Assembly: GCF_026652115.1 (NCBI RefSeq)
Contig: NZ_JAPPSQ010000001.1
Location: 434,001-498,000, forward strand
Reading direction: 5' to 3'
DNA: 64,000 nt
Source of the DNA: Algoriphagus sp. PAP.12
Lineage (GTDB): Bacteria > Bacteroidota > Bacteroidia > Cytophagales > Cyclobacteriaceae
Made by a program: the position numbers and the translations under genes. Under the pieces are notes generated by a model. It was not told where the DNA came from, made no database searches, and was given only the letters and a program-made list of their open reading frames with translations. Positions 53,531 through 63,002 of the stretch are shown piece by piece; within the stretch, counting starts at the first letter, position 1; every line of letters begins with the position of its first letter.

Positions 53531-54683
53531 AACCCGAAATGTCCTTTTTCTCCAAAGCTCCTCTGAGCTTTATGGATCCGGCAAAATCATTTTGCAGGTC
53601 CTTCGGGTTTATCAAAAAGAAGGCTTCAATCCAATCGTCGTCCTTACCGGACCAGGAGCGATTCAAGGGTATTTAGAAAAGGAAAATATTCCAGTTTATA
53701 TTCAGAATTTGGGCATTCTGAGAAGAAAATACGTCAATCCACAAGGTCTGATTAATCGATTCAACAAGAATTTAAAAGCCTACCGATTCATTAGCGAATT
53801 GCATGAAAAGTATCAATTCGAATTGGTGTTTTCCAATACATTGGCTGTCATCGTGGGTGCCTATTGGGCTCAAAAAAATCAACTTCCTCATATTTGGCAT
53901 ATTCATGAGATTCTTCCGGGACCAGCACCTCTTGTGAAGCTTTTAAGCAAAATGCTGGACAAAAGCACCGCAAAACCCATTGCTGTTTCACATGCTGTAG
54001 CTGACCATTGGCAAGGTTTTCTGAAAAAAGCCCAGATAGAAGTCATCCACAACGGGATACCATATGGGGAGTTTTTGGAATTTTTTCCAAATGCAAAAAA
54101 AGAACTGGGGATTCCCGAAAGTTCCATTGCTATAGGAATGATCGGAAGAATCAATCCGGGAAAAGGCCAACTCTTCTTTTTGGAAATGGCTAGACAACTC
54201 AGCTTGAAATATCCTGAAACTCATTTTGTTTTGGTAGGGGATCCTTTTCCGGGCTACGAACCCATTCTTGTGGGAATGATGGAAAAAATCCAACAAAAAA
54301 GTTTGGAGGGGAAAGTTAGCTATTTGGGTTTTCGAGAGGATATTCCAAAAGTTTTGGCTAGCCTAGATATTTTTGTTTTGCCCTCTATTTTGCCAGATTC
54401 ATTTCCTACAGTAATTTTGGAGGCTATGGCTGCTGCGAAACCAATCCTTGCAACGCAAACTGGAGGTGCTGTGGAAATGGTAGCAGAGGGCAAAACTGGA
54501 TTTATTATTGAGCCGGAAGATCTGGAAACAGGAGTTTCTCAGCTCAGTAAATTAATAGAACAAAAAGATCTTAGAAACCAATTGGGAGAAGCAGGAAGAA
54601 ATAGAGTTCTTTCAGAATTTAGCCTGGAAGCTTTCGAGGAGAGAATTAAAAAACACCTATGGGAGCATCTGGAAAAAAATTAA
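53523..54683 (+). CDS. Glycosyltransferase family 4
   Basis: 386 aa GT-B transferase. N-terminal strand and glycine loop VLFLQSSSELYGSGKIILQV; interdomain HIWHIHEILPGPA; C-terminal IGMIGRINPGKGQLFFLEMA, FVLVGDPFPGYEP, YLGFREDIPKVLASLDIFVL and the E-x7-E region PDSFPTVILEAMAAAKPIL. It is the usual cytoplasmic exopolysaccharide transferase. The start at 53523 lies 8 bp inside the methyltransferase gene and its end overlaps the next gene by 25 bp. Confidence 0.94.
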   Translation: MPKTRNVLFLQSSSELYGSGKIILQVLRVYQKEGFNPIVVLTGPGAIQGYLEKENIPVYIQNLGILRRKYVNPQGLINRFNKNLKAYRFISELHEKYQFELVFSNTLAVIVGAYWAQKNQLPHIWHIHEILPGPAPLVKLLSKMLDKSTAKPIAVSHAVADHWQGFLKKAQIEVIHNGIPYGEFLEFFPNAKKELGIPESSIAIGMIGRINPGKGQLFFLEMARQLSLKYPETHFVLVGDPFPGYEPILVGMMEKIQQKSLEGKVSYLGFREDIPKVLASLDIFVLPSILPDSFPTVILEAMAAAKPILATQTGGAVEMVAEGKTGFIIEPEDLETGVSQLSKLIEQKDLRNQLGEAGRNRVLSEFSLEAFEERIKKHLWEHLEKN

Positions 54684-55783
54684 AAGTAGCGATCATGGGT
54701 GCCAAAGGTTACCCCTATGTCTATGGTGGCTATGATACCATGATTCGTGAGCTGGGTGAAAGGTTGGTGGCAAAAGGCGTTCACGTCAGAGTTTATAATC
54801 ACCGTTCTTTATTTCCAGAAAAACCTCGCTTTGTTAATGGAATCGAATGCATCTATACACCTGCAATCGAAACGAAAAAGCTAACTCAATTATCGCATAC
54901 ATTCTTTTCAATGGTTCATGCCTGTTTCTCAGATGTGGACGTGATTTTTGTGGTGAATTCCGGTAATGGACCTTTCGGAATCATCGCTAAAATTTTTAGA
55001 AAACCTACTGCTATCAATGTTGATGGTTTGGAATGGTTGAGGCCAAAATGGAAAGGTTTCGGAGCCAAATATTTCAAATGGGCTTCTAAAATGGCCACCA
55101 AACACTTTGATCAAATCATCAATGATTCTGATGAAATGAGAAGGGTGTATTTGGAGCTTTTCAATAAAGATTCAAGAGTAATCGCTTATGGAGCCAATCC
55201 CAGAGAAAGTGTCGACTCAGCTCCGATCAAAAAATGGGATTTGGAAAGCCGAGACTATTTCTTGATCGTTGGACGATTGGTTCCAGACAATAATGCCGAA
55301 TTGATCGTTAACGGATTTCTAAAATCAGATTCTAAAAGGAAATTGGTCATTGTAGGAGATGTACCTTTTGAAGATGAATGGTCCAGTCGATTAAAACAGG
55401 TGCAGGATCCTCGATTATTTTTTATCGGCTATGTGACTGATCCAAATGAATTGGCCGCTCTTTATTCGCACTGCTATGCCTATTTCCATGGCCATGAGTT
55501 TGGAGGAACCAATCCGGCAATGTTGAAAGCCTTGGGTTATGGTTGCTCTATTTTGGCTTTGGATACTCCATTCAATCAAGAAATGCTTCAGAATGGAAAG
55601 CACGGTTGGTATTTTCAAAAAGAACCGGAATCGGTTAAAGAAATCGTAGAAAAGGCTGAGGCTGAGCCTGAATCCATGGATAGCTTCCGAAATTCAGCAC
55701 GATCAGGATTAACCCAACGCTATAACTGGGATTATGTGACTGAACAGTATCTGGAAGTGTTTGAGGAATTGGCAGGGAAATAG
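54659..55783 (+). CDS. Glycosyltransferase family 4, DUF1972-type (rhamnosyltransferase-like)
   Basis: 374 aa. The N-terminal domain carries the DUF1972 signature AIMGAKGYPYVYGGYDTMIR, then FVVNSGNGPFGIIAK and INVDGLEWLRPKWKGFGAKY. The C-terminal GT-B domain has FLIVGRLVPDNNAELIVNGF, FIGYVTDPNELAALYSHCYA and HEFGGTNPAMLKALGYGCSI. DUF1972-type proteins are often rhamnosyltransferases, though the donor here is unproven. This is the last gene of the compact run and is followed by a repeat-rich gap. Confidence 0.92.
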   Translation: MGASGKKLKVAIMGAKGYPYVYGGYDTMIRELGERLVAKGVHVRVYNHRSLFPEKPRFVNGIECIYTPAIETKKLTQLSHTFFSMVHACFSDVDVIFVVNSGNGPFGIIAKIFRKPTAINVDGLEWLRPKWKGFGAKYFKWASKMATKHFDQIINDSDEMRRVYLELFNKDSRVIAYGANPRESVDSAPIKKWDLESRDYFLIVGRLVPDNNAELIVNGFLKSDSKRKLVIVGDVPFEDEWSSRLKQVQDPRLFFIGYVTDPNELAALYSHCYAYFHGHEFGGTNPAMLKALGYGCSILALDTPFNQEMLQNGKHGWYFQKEPESVKEIVEKAEAEPESMDSFRNSARSGLTQRYNWDYVTEQYLEVFEELAGK

Positions 55784-56119
55784 GATTCTATTTACCAAAG
55801 ACGGACAGGAATTAAGGGTAATTGTTTTAATACAATATCGAAACCCGAATGATGAAGTTAAAGAAAAGTAAAGCCTTGATTTCAAATTTTGAATAGGAAT
55901 GGAGCTTTAGCCCATTCAATCCTGATCAATTATTCCACATCTGGGCTTTAGCCCAATTCTTATTGAATAATTGGGCTAAAGCCCCGCCGATTTTTTCAAT
56001 TTATATCCACCAGCTGAAGCAGGTGGCAATTCAATCTCTATTCTCTTGTTCTCCTTATTTTTCAATATCGAACATCGAATGATGAATTTTGAATAAGAAA
56101 GAACCTTTCAACCTTCAAC
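55784..56119. repeat. 336-bp gap with hairpin and dispersed repeat copies
   Basis: No gene visible. A perfect 16-bp hairpin GGGCTTTAGCCCAATT / AATTGGGCTAAAGCCC at 55943-55984 has a 10-base loop; a partial copy of one arm (GAGCTTTAGCCCATT) lies at about 55902-55916. The copy of the dispersed 28-bp repeat is at 56070-56097 (see 15550-15577), with a diverged copy at about 55832-55858 (ACAATATCGAAACCCGAATG). The hairpin may also terminate the EPS operon but lacks a T-run. Confidence 0.75.
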
Positions 56120-58213
56120 CTACGAAATCCTACTCCAATTCACCGCAGTTTTATTTTGCTGCTTGACCTGACGAAGGATTGGAGCATTCACAGGCTGAGT
56201 CAAATGAGGGTCATTGGCTAAAATCTGCTGGGCAGCATCCCTAGCCAACGTAAGAATCGGTGCATCCTTGCTCAAATCAGCAATCAACAAATCGGTAATC
56301 CCACTCTGTTGAGTGCCCATCAAATCTCCAGGACCTCTCAATCTCAAATCCACGTCTGCTATTTCAAATCCATCATTGGTTCGAACCATCGTTTCAAGAC
56401 GAATTCTGGAATCTTTTGAGAGTTCGTATTTACTCATTAATACGCAGTAGCTTTGTTCGGCTCCTCTACCTACTCTTCCCCTTAGCTGATGAAGCTGTGA
56501 AAGCCCAAATCGCTCCGCATTCTCAATGATCATCACAGAAGCGTTAGGCACATTTACACCCACTTCAATCACTGTGGTCGCAACCATAATTTTGGTTTCT
56601 CCTTTCACAAAGCGCTGCATCTCATAATCCTTGTCCTCCGACTTCATTGCCCCATGCACAATACTCAAGGGATATTGTGGAAAGGCTCTTGCAATACTTT
56701 CATAGCCATCCATCAGTGATTTGAGATCCATTTTTTCTGAATCCTCAATTAAAGGATATACGATATAGACTTGCCTCCCTTTTTTGACTTCTTCATTGAT
56801 AAAGCCAAAAACTTTGAGCCTATCCTTTTCATAGCGGTGAACTGTTTGGATCGGCTTTCTTCCTGCAGGCAATTCATCGATGACTGACACATCCAAATCA
56901 CCATATAGCGTCATTGCCAAAGTCCGAGGAATAGGAGTTGCAGTCATGACCAGGACATGGGGAATAAATTCTTCATTTTTCGCCCAAAGCTTGGCTCTTT
57001 GAGCCACACCGAATCGATGCTGCTCATCTACGATTGCCAAACCTAAATTTTGAAACTGGACCACATCTTCAAGAAGTGCGTGCGTACCAATCAAGATCTT
57101 CAGTTCTCCATTCAAAAGCTCTTCATGGATGATTTTACGAGCAGATTTCTTTACGGACCCTGTCAAAATGGAAATCTTCAATCCAATCATGTCGGCAAAT
57201 TCTTTCAAGCCCTCATAATGCTGATTAGCCAATATTTCCGTTGGGGCCATCAAACAGGCCTGTGAACCGGAACTGATAGCAATCAACATACAAATGAAAG
57301 CGACCATTGTTTTTCCACTTCCTACATCCCCTTGAACTAACCGGTTCATCTGCTTACCAGATTTCAGGTCATGATAGGCTTCTCGAATCACCCTTTTCTG
57401 GGCTCCAGTCAGTTCAAACGGAATATGATTTTGGTAGAAATCAGTCAGCAATTCGGTATTGTCCAAAATCTGCCCTCGGAACTTTTCAGTCCTGCTCACC
57501 TTCATCATTAAAAGACGCAGTTGTAGAAAGAAGAACTCTTCAAATTTCAACCGTTTCCTGGCTCTTTGAAGTAGTCCCGGTTCTGAAGGAAAATGGATCT
57601 CTTTGACTGCCTCTCTCTTTCCGATCAATTGATATTGGTCTAAAATTTCCTGAGGCAAAGTCTCTGAAATATGAGGGTAACAAACCTGAATCAGGCCTTC
57701 CAAAATTTTGGAAATTCCCCTGCTATCCAGAAATCTAGCCCGAAGTTTATCCGTCGAGGAATAAACTGGTTGGAAGGTATTTCGCTTTTCAGTTGCTTGA
57801 GAAAGAGGTTCCATTTCTGGATGGGCAATACTCCATTTTCTGCCAAATTGGGCTGGTTTTCCAAAAAAAATATAGACTGCACCGACAGGTAATTTCTTCT
57901 GCACCCATTGAATTCCTTTGAACCAGGTCATTTCCATTTCCCCGGTTTCGTCAGCCACATAAGCTACCAAACGCCTCTTTCCTCCCACTCCGACCAATTC
58001 AACTTTTCGAATTCTGGCGATGACCTGAACGTTTTCCAAGTCCTGCTGGAGCTCCCGAATTTTATAAAATTTACTTCTATCCTCGTATCTGAAAGGATAG
58101 TGTTGCAGTAAATCTCCATAAGTAAAAATTGAAAGCTCTTTGTTCAGTAGCTCTGCCTTTTGAGGGCCTACTCCTTTAAGAAATTCAATTTTGGTGTCGA
58201 AAAATCCGGACAA
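56120..58213 (-). CDS. recG: ATP-dependent DNA helicase RecG
   Basis: 697 aa, normal for RecG, which remodels stalled replication forks and branched DNA. The N-terminal wedge/OB domain (about 60-160) is followed by helicase motifs: Walker A GDVGSGKTMVAF, TEILANQH, DEQHRFG (motif II), MTATPIPRTLAMTLYGDLDV (motif III), ATTVIEVGVNVPNASVMIIE and the QLHQLRGRVGRG motif VI. The C-terminal RecG-specific segment RLRGPGDLMGTQQSG is present. It lies on the opposite strand to the EPS operon, tail to tail. Confidence 0.97.
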   Translation of the reverse strand: MSGFFDTKIEFLKGVGPQKAELLNKELSIFTYGDLLQHYPFRYEDRSKFYKIRELQQDLENVQVIARIRKVELVGVGGKRRLVAYVADETGEMEMTWFKGIQWVQKKLPVGAVYIFFGKPAQFGRKWSIAHPEMEPLSQATEKRNTFQPVYSSTDKLRARFLDSRGISKILEGLIQVCYPHISETLPQEILDQYQLIGKREAVKEIHFPSEPGLLQRARKRLKFEEFFFLQLRLLMMKVSRTEKFRGQILDNTELLTDFYQNHIPFELTGAQKRVIREAYHDLKSGKQMNRLVQGDVGSGKTMVAFICMLIAISSGSQACLMAPTEILANQHYEGLKEFADMIGLKISILTGSVKKSARKIIHEELLNGELKILIGTHALLEDVVQFQNLGLAIVDEQHRFGVAQRAKLWAKNEEFIPHVLVMTATPIPRTLAMTLYGDLDVSVIDELPAGRKPIQTVHRYEKDRLKVFGFINEEVKKGRQVYIVYPLIEDSEKMDLKSLMDGYESIARAFPQYPLSIVHGAMKSEDKDYEMQRFVKGETKIMVATTVIEVGVNVPNASVMIIENAERFGLSQLHQLRGRVGRGAEQSYCVLMSKYELSKDSRIRLETMVRTNDGFEIADVDLRLRGPGDLMGTQQSGITDLLIADLSKDAPILTLARDAAQQILANDPHLTQPVNAPILRQVKQQNKTAVNWSRIS

Positions 58214-58299
58214 AGCTTAATCTTGTTTGCGACAAATTAATCTTGCTAAAATCAATTGCCAAGGAATTGACTGGAATTGTCAATTGGAAAGAATGAAAA

Positions 58300-59364
58300 T
58301 CAAATTTGTTCGATCAAAGCCTTGAGAGTTCCTCTTTTTTGCTGAAGATCTCTCAGGTAAATCATTTGATTTTTGGCTCGATGAAGATTCTGCTCAGGGT
58401 ATTGAACTCGATAGTACACATTACCCATCAAGTGATCAGTAAAAAATCGCAATCCCATCATGCAAGTCATCACTTCACCAGCCAAAAGCAAAGATTCTTT
58501 CTCCTCAGAGGTTGCCATGGACTTTAGACCTGACCAATAGCCTTCCAGCAATTGCTCAAACACTTTTTCTTCAAGACAAAGCTTCTCCCATTGGGTATCC
58601 GTTTCAGGAACGGAACAGGCAACTGTCCGTACCATATCCCCGAAGTCATACATCAGAAAGCCGGGCATCACCGTATCCAAATCAATCAAGGCCTCCACCT
58701 TGCTCAAATCTTTGGAAAAAATCAGGTTATTGATTTTGGTGTCGCTATGAGTCAATCTTACTGGAAGCTTTTGAGCAAATTCTTTGTATGCCTCTATCAA
58801 AGGCTTTTGATTGACGTAAAACAGTAGAATGGATTGCTCTTCTTCATCCAAATTTTGGGCTTTTCCAGCTTCTTGAAGGAACTTTTCATAGCGTAGATCC
58901 AATCTATGAAAATCAGGAATGGTCTCCTGAAATGCTGCCATATCCAATTGCGCACCAGCTAATGAAAACTTTGCAAAAGCAAAAGCTGCATTTTTTGCTT
59001 GATCCAAAGCTGTGATCTGCTCCAGAGTATTTCCTTCAACAAATTCAAAGATCCTCCAAGACTTTCCTTCCACTTCTGTCAATTGCTTTCCTTCCAAATT
59101 GAGCAAAGGCAAAGGAAGAACAAAAGGCAACTGATCATTCACTTTTTCACGGATCAAAATTCCTAAATTATTGGCAATTCGTTCAGGAAATGGGAATACA
59201 GACTGATTGTAGGCTTGCAATACATAACCACCATCAGCTGTTGTAATCCTATAAGTGTCATGAATCAGTCCATTACCAAGTGCATTGATACTGGACAATT
59301 CCTGAAAAGGAAGGCTAGGGTATAGGGATAGTATTTGGTGAATTTTCTGAAGATCCATCCCCAA
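58300..59364 (-). CDS. APH-fold kinase (N-acetylhexosamine kinase-like)
   Basis: 354 aa phosphotransferase of the aminoglycoside/choline kinase superfamily. The catalytic loop RLTHSDTKINNLIF has the H-x-D-x4-N pattern, and the Mg-binding segment is ALIDLDTVMPGFLMYDFGD. The N-terminal lobe has GNGLIHDTYRITT for the nucleotide. Among relatives, the LDTVMPG/DFGDMVR wording resembles N-acetylhexosamine 1-kinases, so a sugar substrate is likelier than an antibiotic, but this is inference. The start could be Met1 or Met3. Same strand as recG, 86 bp upstream of it. Confidence 0.85.
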   Translation of the reverse strand: MGMDLQKIHQILSLYPSLPFQELSSINALGNGLIHDTYRITTADGGYVLQAYNQSVFPFPERIANNLGILIREKVNDQLPFVLPLPLLNLEGKQLTEVEGKSWRIFEFVEGNTLEQITALDQAKNAAFAFAKFSLAGAQLDMAAFQETIPDFHRLDLRYEKFLQEAGKAQNLDEEEQSILLFYVNQKPLIEAYKEFAQKLPVRLTHSDTKINNLIFSKDLSKVEALIDLDTVMPGFLMYDFGDMVRTVACSVPETDTQWEKLCLEEKVFEQLLEGYWSGLKSMATSEEKESLLLAGEVMTCMMGLRFFTDHLMGNVYYRVQYPEQNLHRAKNQMIYLRDLQQKRGTLKALIEQI

Positions 59365-59390
59365 AATTATTCAGAAATTTGATTGGGTCT

Positions 59391-59424
59391 AAAAAAAGCT
59401 GCCTCCTTTACAGAAGACAGCTTT
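59391..59424 (-). terminator. Rho-independent terminator after the choice-of-anchor-I-like gene
   Basis: Minus-strand reading: AAAGCTG, 16-base loop, CAGCTTT, then TTTT. It lies 22 bp beyond the stop of the gene at 59446. Confidence 0.75.
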
Positions 59425-59445
59425 ATCAATCACAATTTCAGGGTA

Positions 59446-60936
59446 TTAGTTTTGGAAAACTTTGATCTTTCCATCACCCTCAGAACTAACTACCAAAGTC
59501 GAACGACCATTCGGGCTTTCTTCAGCAGGGATAAAAAGCACCCCCTCTGGAGCATCTCCCACTTCCAATAATTGAATAAACTCAATAGAACCGACACCTC
59601 TCAATTCATAGACACCGACAGCATCAGCTCTCTCCATTCCAACGAAAAGATAGGTTCTCCCTCCACTTGTTCCGATTTCCACAGCCTCTGGCTCCACACC
59701 TTTGTTATCACTTCTTCCATCATCATAAAGGGACGAATTGTTATTGATCAAATCCATTTCCAAAGTCTTGTAATCATTGATCAAGGCACCATTGGCATTC
59801 CAAATGGTAAAGGATCTACCTCCAAAACCATGAATCTCATCAAAATCTCCATCCCCATCTAGATCACCTGAAATAGTGGTGGCAGTATATCTACCTAAAT
59901 TTCCTTTCTTTTGAAGGTCTTCCCAATTTGGAAACGCCGTTTCATCCAGTGTCAAATCTTCCACTCTAGACTCCTCTTCAAAACCATCATATTCTCTAGC
60001 ATCACCTTCATTGGCTGTGATCAAAAAGTCAGTATTACCTACAGAATAAGCTACAATTGCGTCAGGCATGAAATAAGTCTTCAATGGCCAGTTTCCTAAT
60101 TCTATCGCATCATCTTTATCACTAGGATCTAAGACATTGGCTTTCTTAGAATAATCCTTCATTCCCAAAGGAAAAATTTCTGTGATCTGCTTTCCTAACA
60201 AGTCAACTTTAGCTATCCCATTGTTTTCTTGAAGTGTAACCCAAGCAGTTGTTGAATTGGCACTGATGGCAACATATTCAGGCTCGGTGTCCATTGCGAG
60301 TGTAGCCCCAGGTCCAAAAACTCTATAGCCTTGATCCATCAATGCTCCCTTTTGACTTTCAAATGCTCCAAAACCCAAAGTCTGGTAAGAAAACCCATCA
60401 GTTACATCAATAATAGAAATACTACCTTCTGGGTCGACAGAATAATCATCATTTGGCTCCCCTTCATTTGCAGAAACTATGAATTGACCGTTTGGACTGA
60501 AAGTCACCATATCTGGCAAAGCACCGACAGGAATTACCTGGATAGGAGTAATAAGATTTGTGGTCTCAAAAATTACGATCGAACCATTATCTGTTTTGGT
60601 ATTTGCCTCCACAGCCATCGCCAAAAGTCCGTTCTTAACAGCAACAGAATTTACGCCTCCGCCAAAAGGTGTCACATCAATACTTCCTACAGACATTAAA
60701 TTTTCGATATCTGAAAAATCAACAATATCAACTTGAGAAGCACCTGAGTTATTGACAACAAACAGTTTTTTTGTCAAAGGATCATAGGCAGATATTTCTG
60801 CAGCCCCTTCATCTCCAATATCGATTCCCGATCCGACTTCAGAAAAATTTGTAAAAACAGGAATCCCCTTCCCAATACGCTCTTGGCAGGAAATAAGGAC
60901 TCCGGCCATTAAAACAACAATCCCAATTCTTTTCAT
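59446..60936 (-). CDS. Choice-of-anchor-I-like beta-propeller lipoprotein
   Basis: 496 aa lipoprotein (lipid Cys17 in VLISCQERIG). The body is a propeller of LVIVD/YVTN-like units: SAYDPLTKKLFVVNNSGASQ, GGGVNSVAVKNGLLAMAVEA, TFSPNGQFIVSANEGEPNDD, EYVAISANSTTAWVTLQENN, FLITANEGDAREYDGFEEES, and a C-terminal GDAPEGVLFIPAEESPNGRS. The repeated ANEGEPNDD/ANEGDAREY phrases are the mark of the choice-of-anchor I family, which is surface or extracellular. No anchor domain follows because the lipid replaces it. Function is unknown. Confidence 0.9.
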   Translation of the reverse strand: MKRIGIVVLMAGVLISCQERIGKGIPVFTNFSEVGSGIDIGDEGAAEISAYDPLTKKLFVVNNSGASQVDIVDFSDIENLMSVGSIDVTPFGGGVNSVAVKNGLLAMAVEANTKTDNGSIVIFETTNLITPIQVIPVGALPDMVTFSPNGQFIVSANEGEPNDDYSVDPEGSISIIDVTDGFSYQTLGFGAFESQKGALMDQGYRVFGPGATLAMDTEPEYVAISANSTTAWVTLQENNGIAKVDLLGKQITEIFPLGMKDYSKKANVLDPSDKDDAIELGNWPLKTYFMPDAIVAYSVGNTDFLITANEGDAREYDGFEEESRVEDLTLDETAFPNWEDLQKKGNLGRYTATTISGDLDGDGDFDEIHGFGGRSFTIWNANGALINDYKTLEMDLINNNSSLYDDGRSDNKGVEPEAVEIGTSGGRTYLFVGMERADAVGVYELRGVGSIEFIQLLEVGDAPEGVLFIPAEESPNGRSTLVVSSEGDGKIKVFQN

Positions 60937-61226
60937 TTAATTATAAGGTTATGGTGTATTTATAAAGAATTGAAATTACCTGAAACGGTTACTAAGAGGT
61001 TGATTTTTAGATTATTAAAAAATTAACAACCTATTAAAAATTCACTTCACAGTTAAAAAAATGTAACATATTCTTAATGTGTCAGGAAATTAGGCCAACT
61101 TACCTTATCAAAATAAATAGCAAATCACACTAAAAATCGGTCTGTTTATAAAATTTATTAAAAAAGTTGAAAGGCATTTAGATAAATTTTTTGTTATTTG
61201 TCTGCATTAAATAAACGCTTCCCCTT
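60937..61226. other. 290-bp AT-rich divergent intergenic region
   Basis: Separates the divergent lipoprotein and symporter genes and must hold both promoters. It is strongly AT-rich. I looked for the Bacteroidota TTG/TAnnTTTG pair upstream of 61227 and found only a weak match (TTG at about 61166 and a TAAATTTT-type box about 20 bp later), so I do not call a promoter. Confidence 0.4.
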
Positions 61227-63002
61227 ATGAATGTAAGTACGATTGACTGGGCCATTATCGGAGCCTTCTTTGTAGTCTCATTACTCATTGGACTTTTTAC
61301 TTCGAAAAAAGCCGGTACCTCAGCCAAAGAATTTTTCCTTTCAGGTAGAAATATGCCTTGGTGGCTTTTGGGTGTTTCCATGGTGGCAACCACCTTTTCA
61401 GCTGATACTCCCAACTTGGTAACAGACATTGTCCGTAAAAACGGCGTTGCTGGAAACTGGGCTTGGTGGGCGTTCTTGCTTACAGGAATGCTTACAGTGT
61501 TTGTTTATGCTAAACTTTGGAGAAGATCTGAAGTTACTACCGACTTGGAGTTTTATGAATTGCGCTATTCTGGAAAAGGAGCGGCATTCTTAAGAGCTTT
61601 TAGAGCGATTTATTTGGGAGTATTCTTCAATGTGGTCATTATGGCTACTGTTTCCCTTGCCGCAATCAAAATCGGTGGGGTTATGTTGGGATTGAGTCCG
61701 GTACAGACCCTATTGATTGCCTCTATCGTAACTGTTGTTTACAGTTCATTAGGTGGATTGAAAGGGGTTCTTTTGACTGACTTCTTCCAGTTCTTCATTG
61801 CGATGATCGGATCATTCGGAGCTGCTTATTTTATATTGGATTTACCGGAAATCGGAAGCTTGAATAACTTGTTAACTCATGAGAATGTAGCAGACAAATT
61901 GAATTTCCTTCCGGATTTCGATAATCCAAACGTTTATATTCCTTTGTTCATTTTGCCAATCGCTATCCAGTGGTGGGCAACTTGGTACCCAGGATCTGAG
62001 CCAGGTGGCGGCGGATATATCGCACAAAGAATGCTTTCTGCAAAAGATGAAAAAAATGCAATGGGTGCAACGCTATTCTATAATGTAGCCCATTATGCCA
62101 TGAGACCTTGGCCTTGGATTTTAATTGCACTTTCTTCATTGGTGATTTTCCCAAATATCAGCGACCTTCAAGCAGCATTTCCGAATATCCCTGCTGATAA
62201 GTTAGGAGATGATTTGGCTTATTCTGCCATGTTGACTTTCCTCCCAACAGGTTTGATTGGGATCGTGTTGGCATCCCTGATTGCAGCTGTGATGTCCACT
62301 CTTTCTACTCACCTAAACTGGGGATCTTCCTATGTAGTAAATGATTTCTACCTAAGATTTATTAAGCCTGATGCTTCTGACAAGCAATTGGTAGCGGTTG
62401 GTAGAATTTCTACTGTGGTTTTGATGGTCCTATCGGCAATCCTTGCCCTGGCACTTTCCTCTGCTTTGGATGCATTTAATATCCTATTGCAAATCGGTGC
62501 TGGTACCGGATTGATCTTTATCCTAAGATGGTTCTGGTGGAGAATCAACGCATTCACTGAGATTTCTGCAATGGCGATTTCTTTCGTAGTTGCGATTTTC
62601 TTCGAGGTAATCAATCCAAACATTGATTTGATCCACATTCCTGCTGAGCAGGCATATTTGAAATTGATCTATTCGGTTTCTATCACAACAATCGGATGGT
62701 TGTTGGTGACGTTCTTAACTGCTCCAGAGAAAGACGAGGTTTTGTTGAGTTTCTATAGAAAAGTGAGACCTGCAGCTTACGGCTGGAAAAAAGTTTTGGA
62801 TAGATTCCCTACTGAAAAGCAAGAGCAAGGACAATTGCCAAAAGAAATTGGTTTGATGCTAGCAGGTACGGTGATGGTTTATTCTGCGCTATTCTCCACA
62901 GGTTTCTTTATCTATGGAAATACTCTTGGAGGAATTATCGGAGCTGTAATTGCAATCGCATGTAGCGTTGTAATTATCCGAGCTTGGAAAACGCTACATT
63001 AA
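61227..63002 (+). CDS. Sodium:solute symporter (SSS family)
   Basis: 591 aa with about 14 transmembrane helices. The N-terminal helix IDWAIIGAFFVVSLLIGLFT is followed by the family loop KEFFLSGRNMPWWLLGVSMV, then TTFSADTPNLVTD, YSSLGGLKGVLLTDFFQFFI (the sodium-symporter signature) and WWATWYPGSEPGGGGYIAQR. The first part matches Na+/solute symporters of sugar or proline type. The substrate cannot be fixed; the nearby kinase and lipoproteins would allow a sugar. It overlaps gldD tail to tail by four bases. Confidence 0.93.
   Translation: MNVSTIDWAIIGAFFVVSLLIGLFTSKKAGTSAKEFFLSGRNMPWWLLGVSMVATTFSADTPNLVTDIVRKNGVAGNWAWWAFLLTGMLTVFVYAKLWRRSEVTTDLEFYELRYSGKGAAFLRAFRAIYLGVFFNVVIMATVSLAAIKIGGVMLGLSPVQTLLIASIVTVVYSSLGGLKGVLLTDFFQFFIAMIGSFGAAYFILDLPEIGSLNNLLTHENVADKLNFLPDFDNPNVYIPLFILPIAIQWWATWYPGSEPGGGGYIAQRMLSAKDEKNAMGATLFYNVAHYAMRPWPWILIALSSLVIFPNISDLQAAFPNIPADKLGDDLAYSAMLTFLPTGLIGIVLASLIAAVMSTLSTHLNWGSSYVVNDFYLRFIKPDASDKQLVAVGRISTVVLMVLSAILALALSSALDAFNILLQIGAGTGLIFILRWFWWRINAFTEISAMAISFVVAIFFEVINPNIDLIHIPAEQAYLKLIYSVSITTIGWLLVTFLTAPEKDEVLLSFYRKVRPAAYGWKKVLDRFPTEKQEQGQLPKEIGLMLAGTVMVYSALFSTGFFIYGNTLGGIIGAVIAIACSVVIIRAWKTLH

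Noticed and set aside
58300..59364. Aminoglycoside resistance kinase
   Set aside because: The fold is shared, but the LDTVMPG/DFGDMVR wording resembles sugar kinases and nothing nearby suggests resistance.
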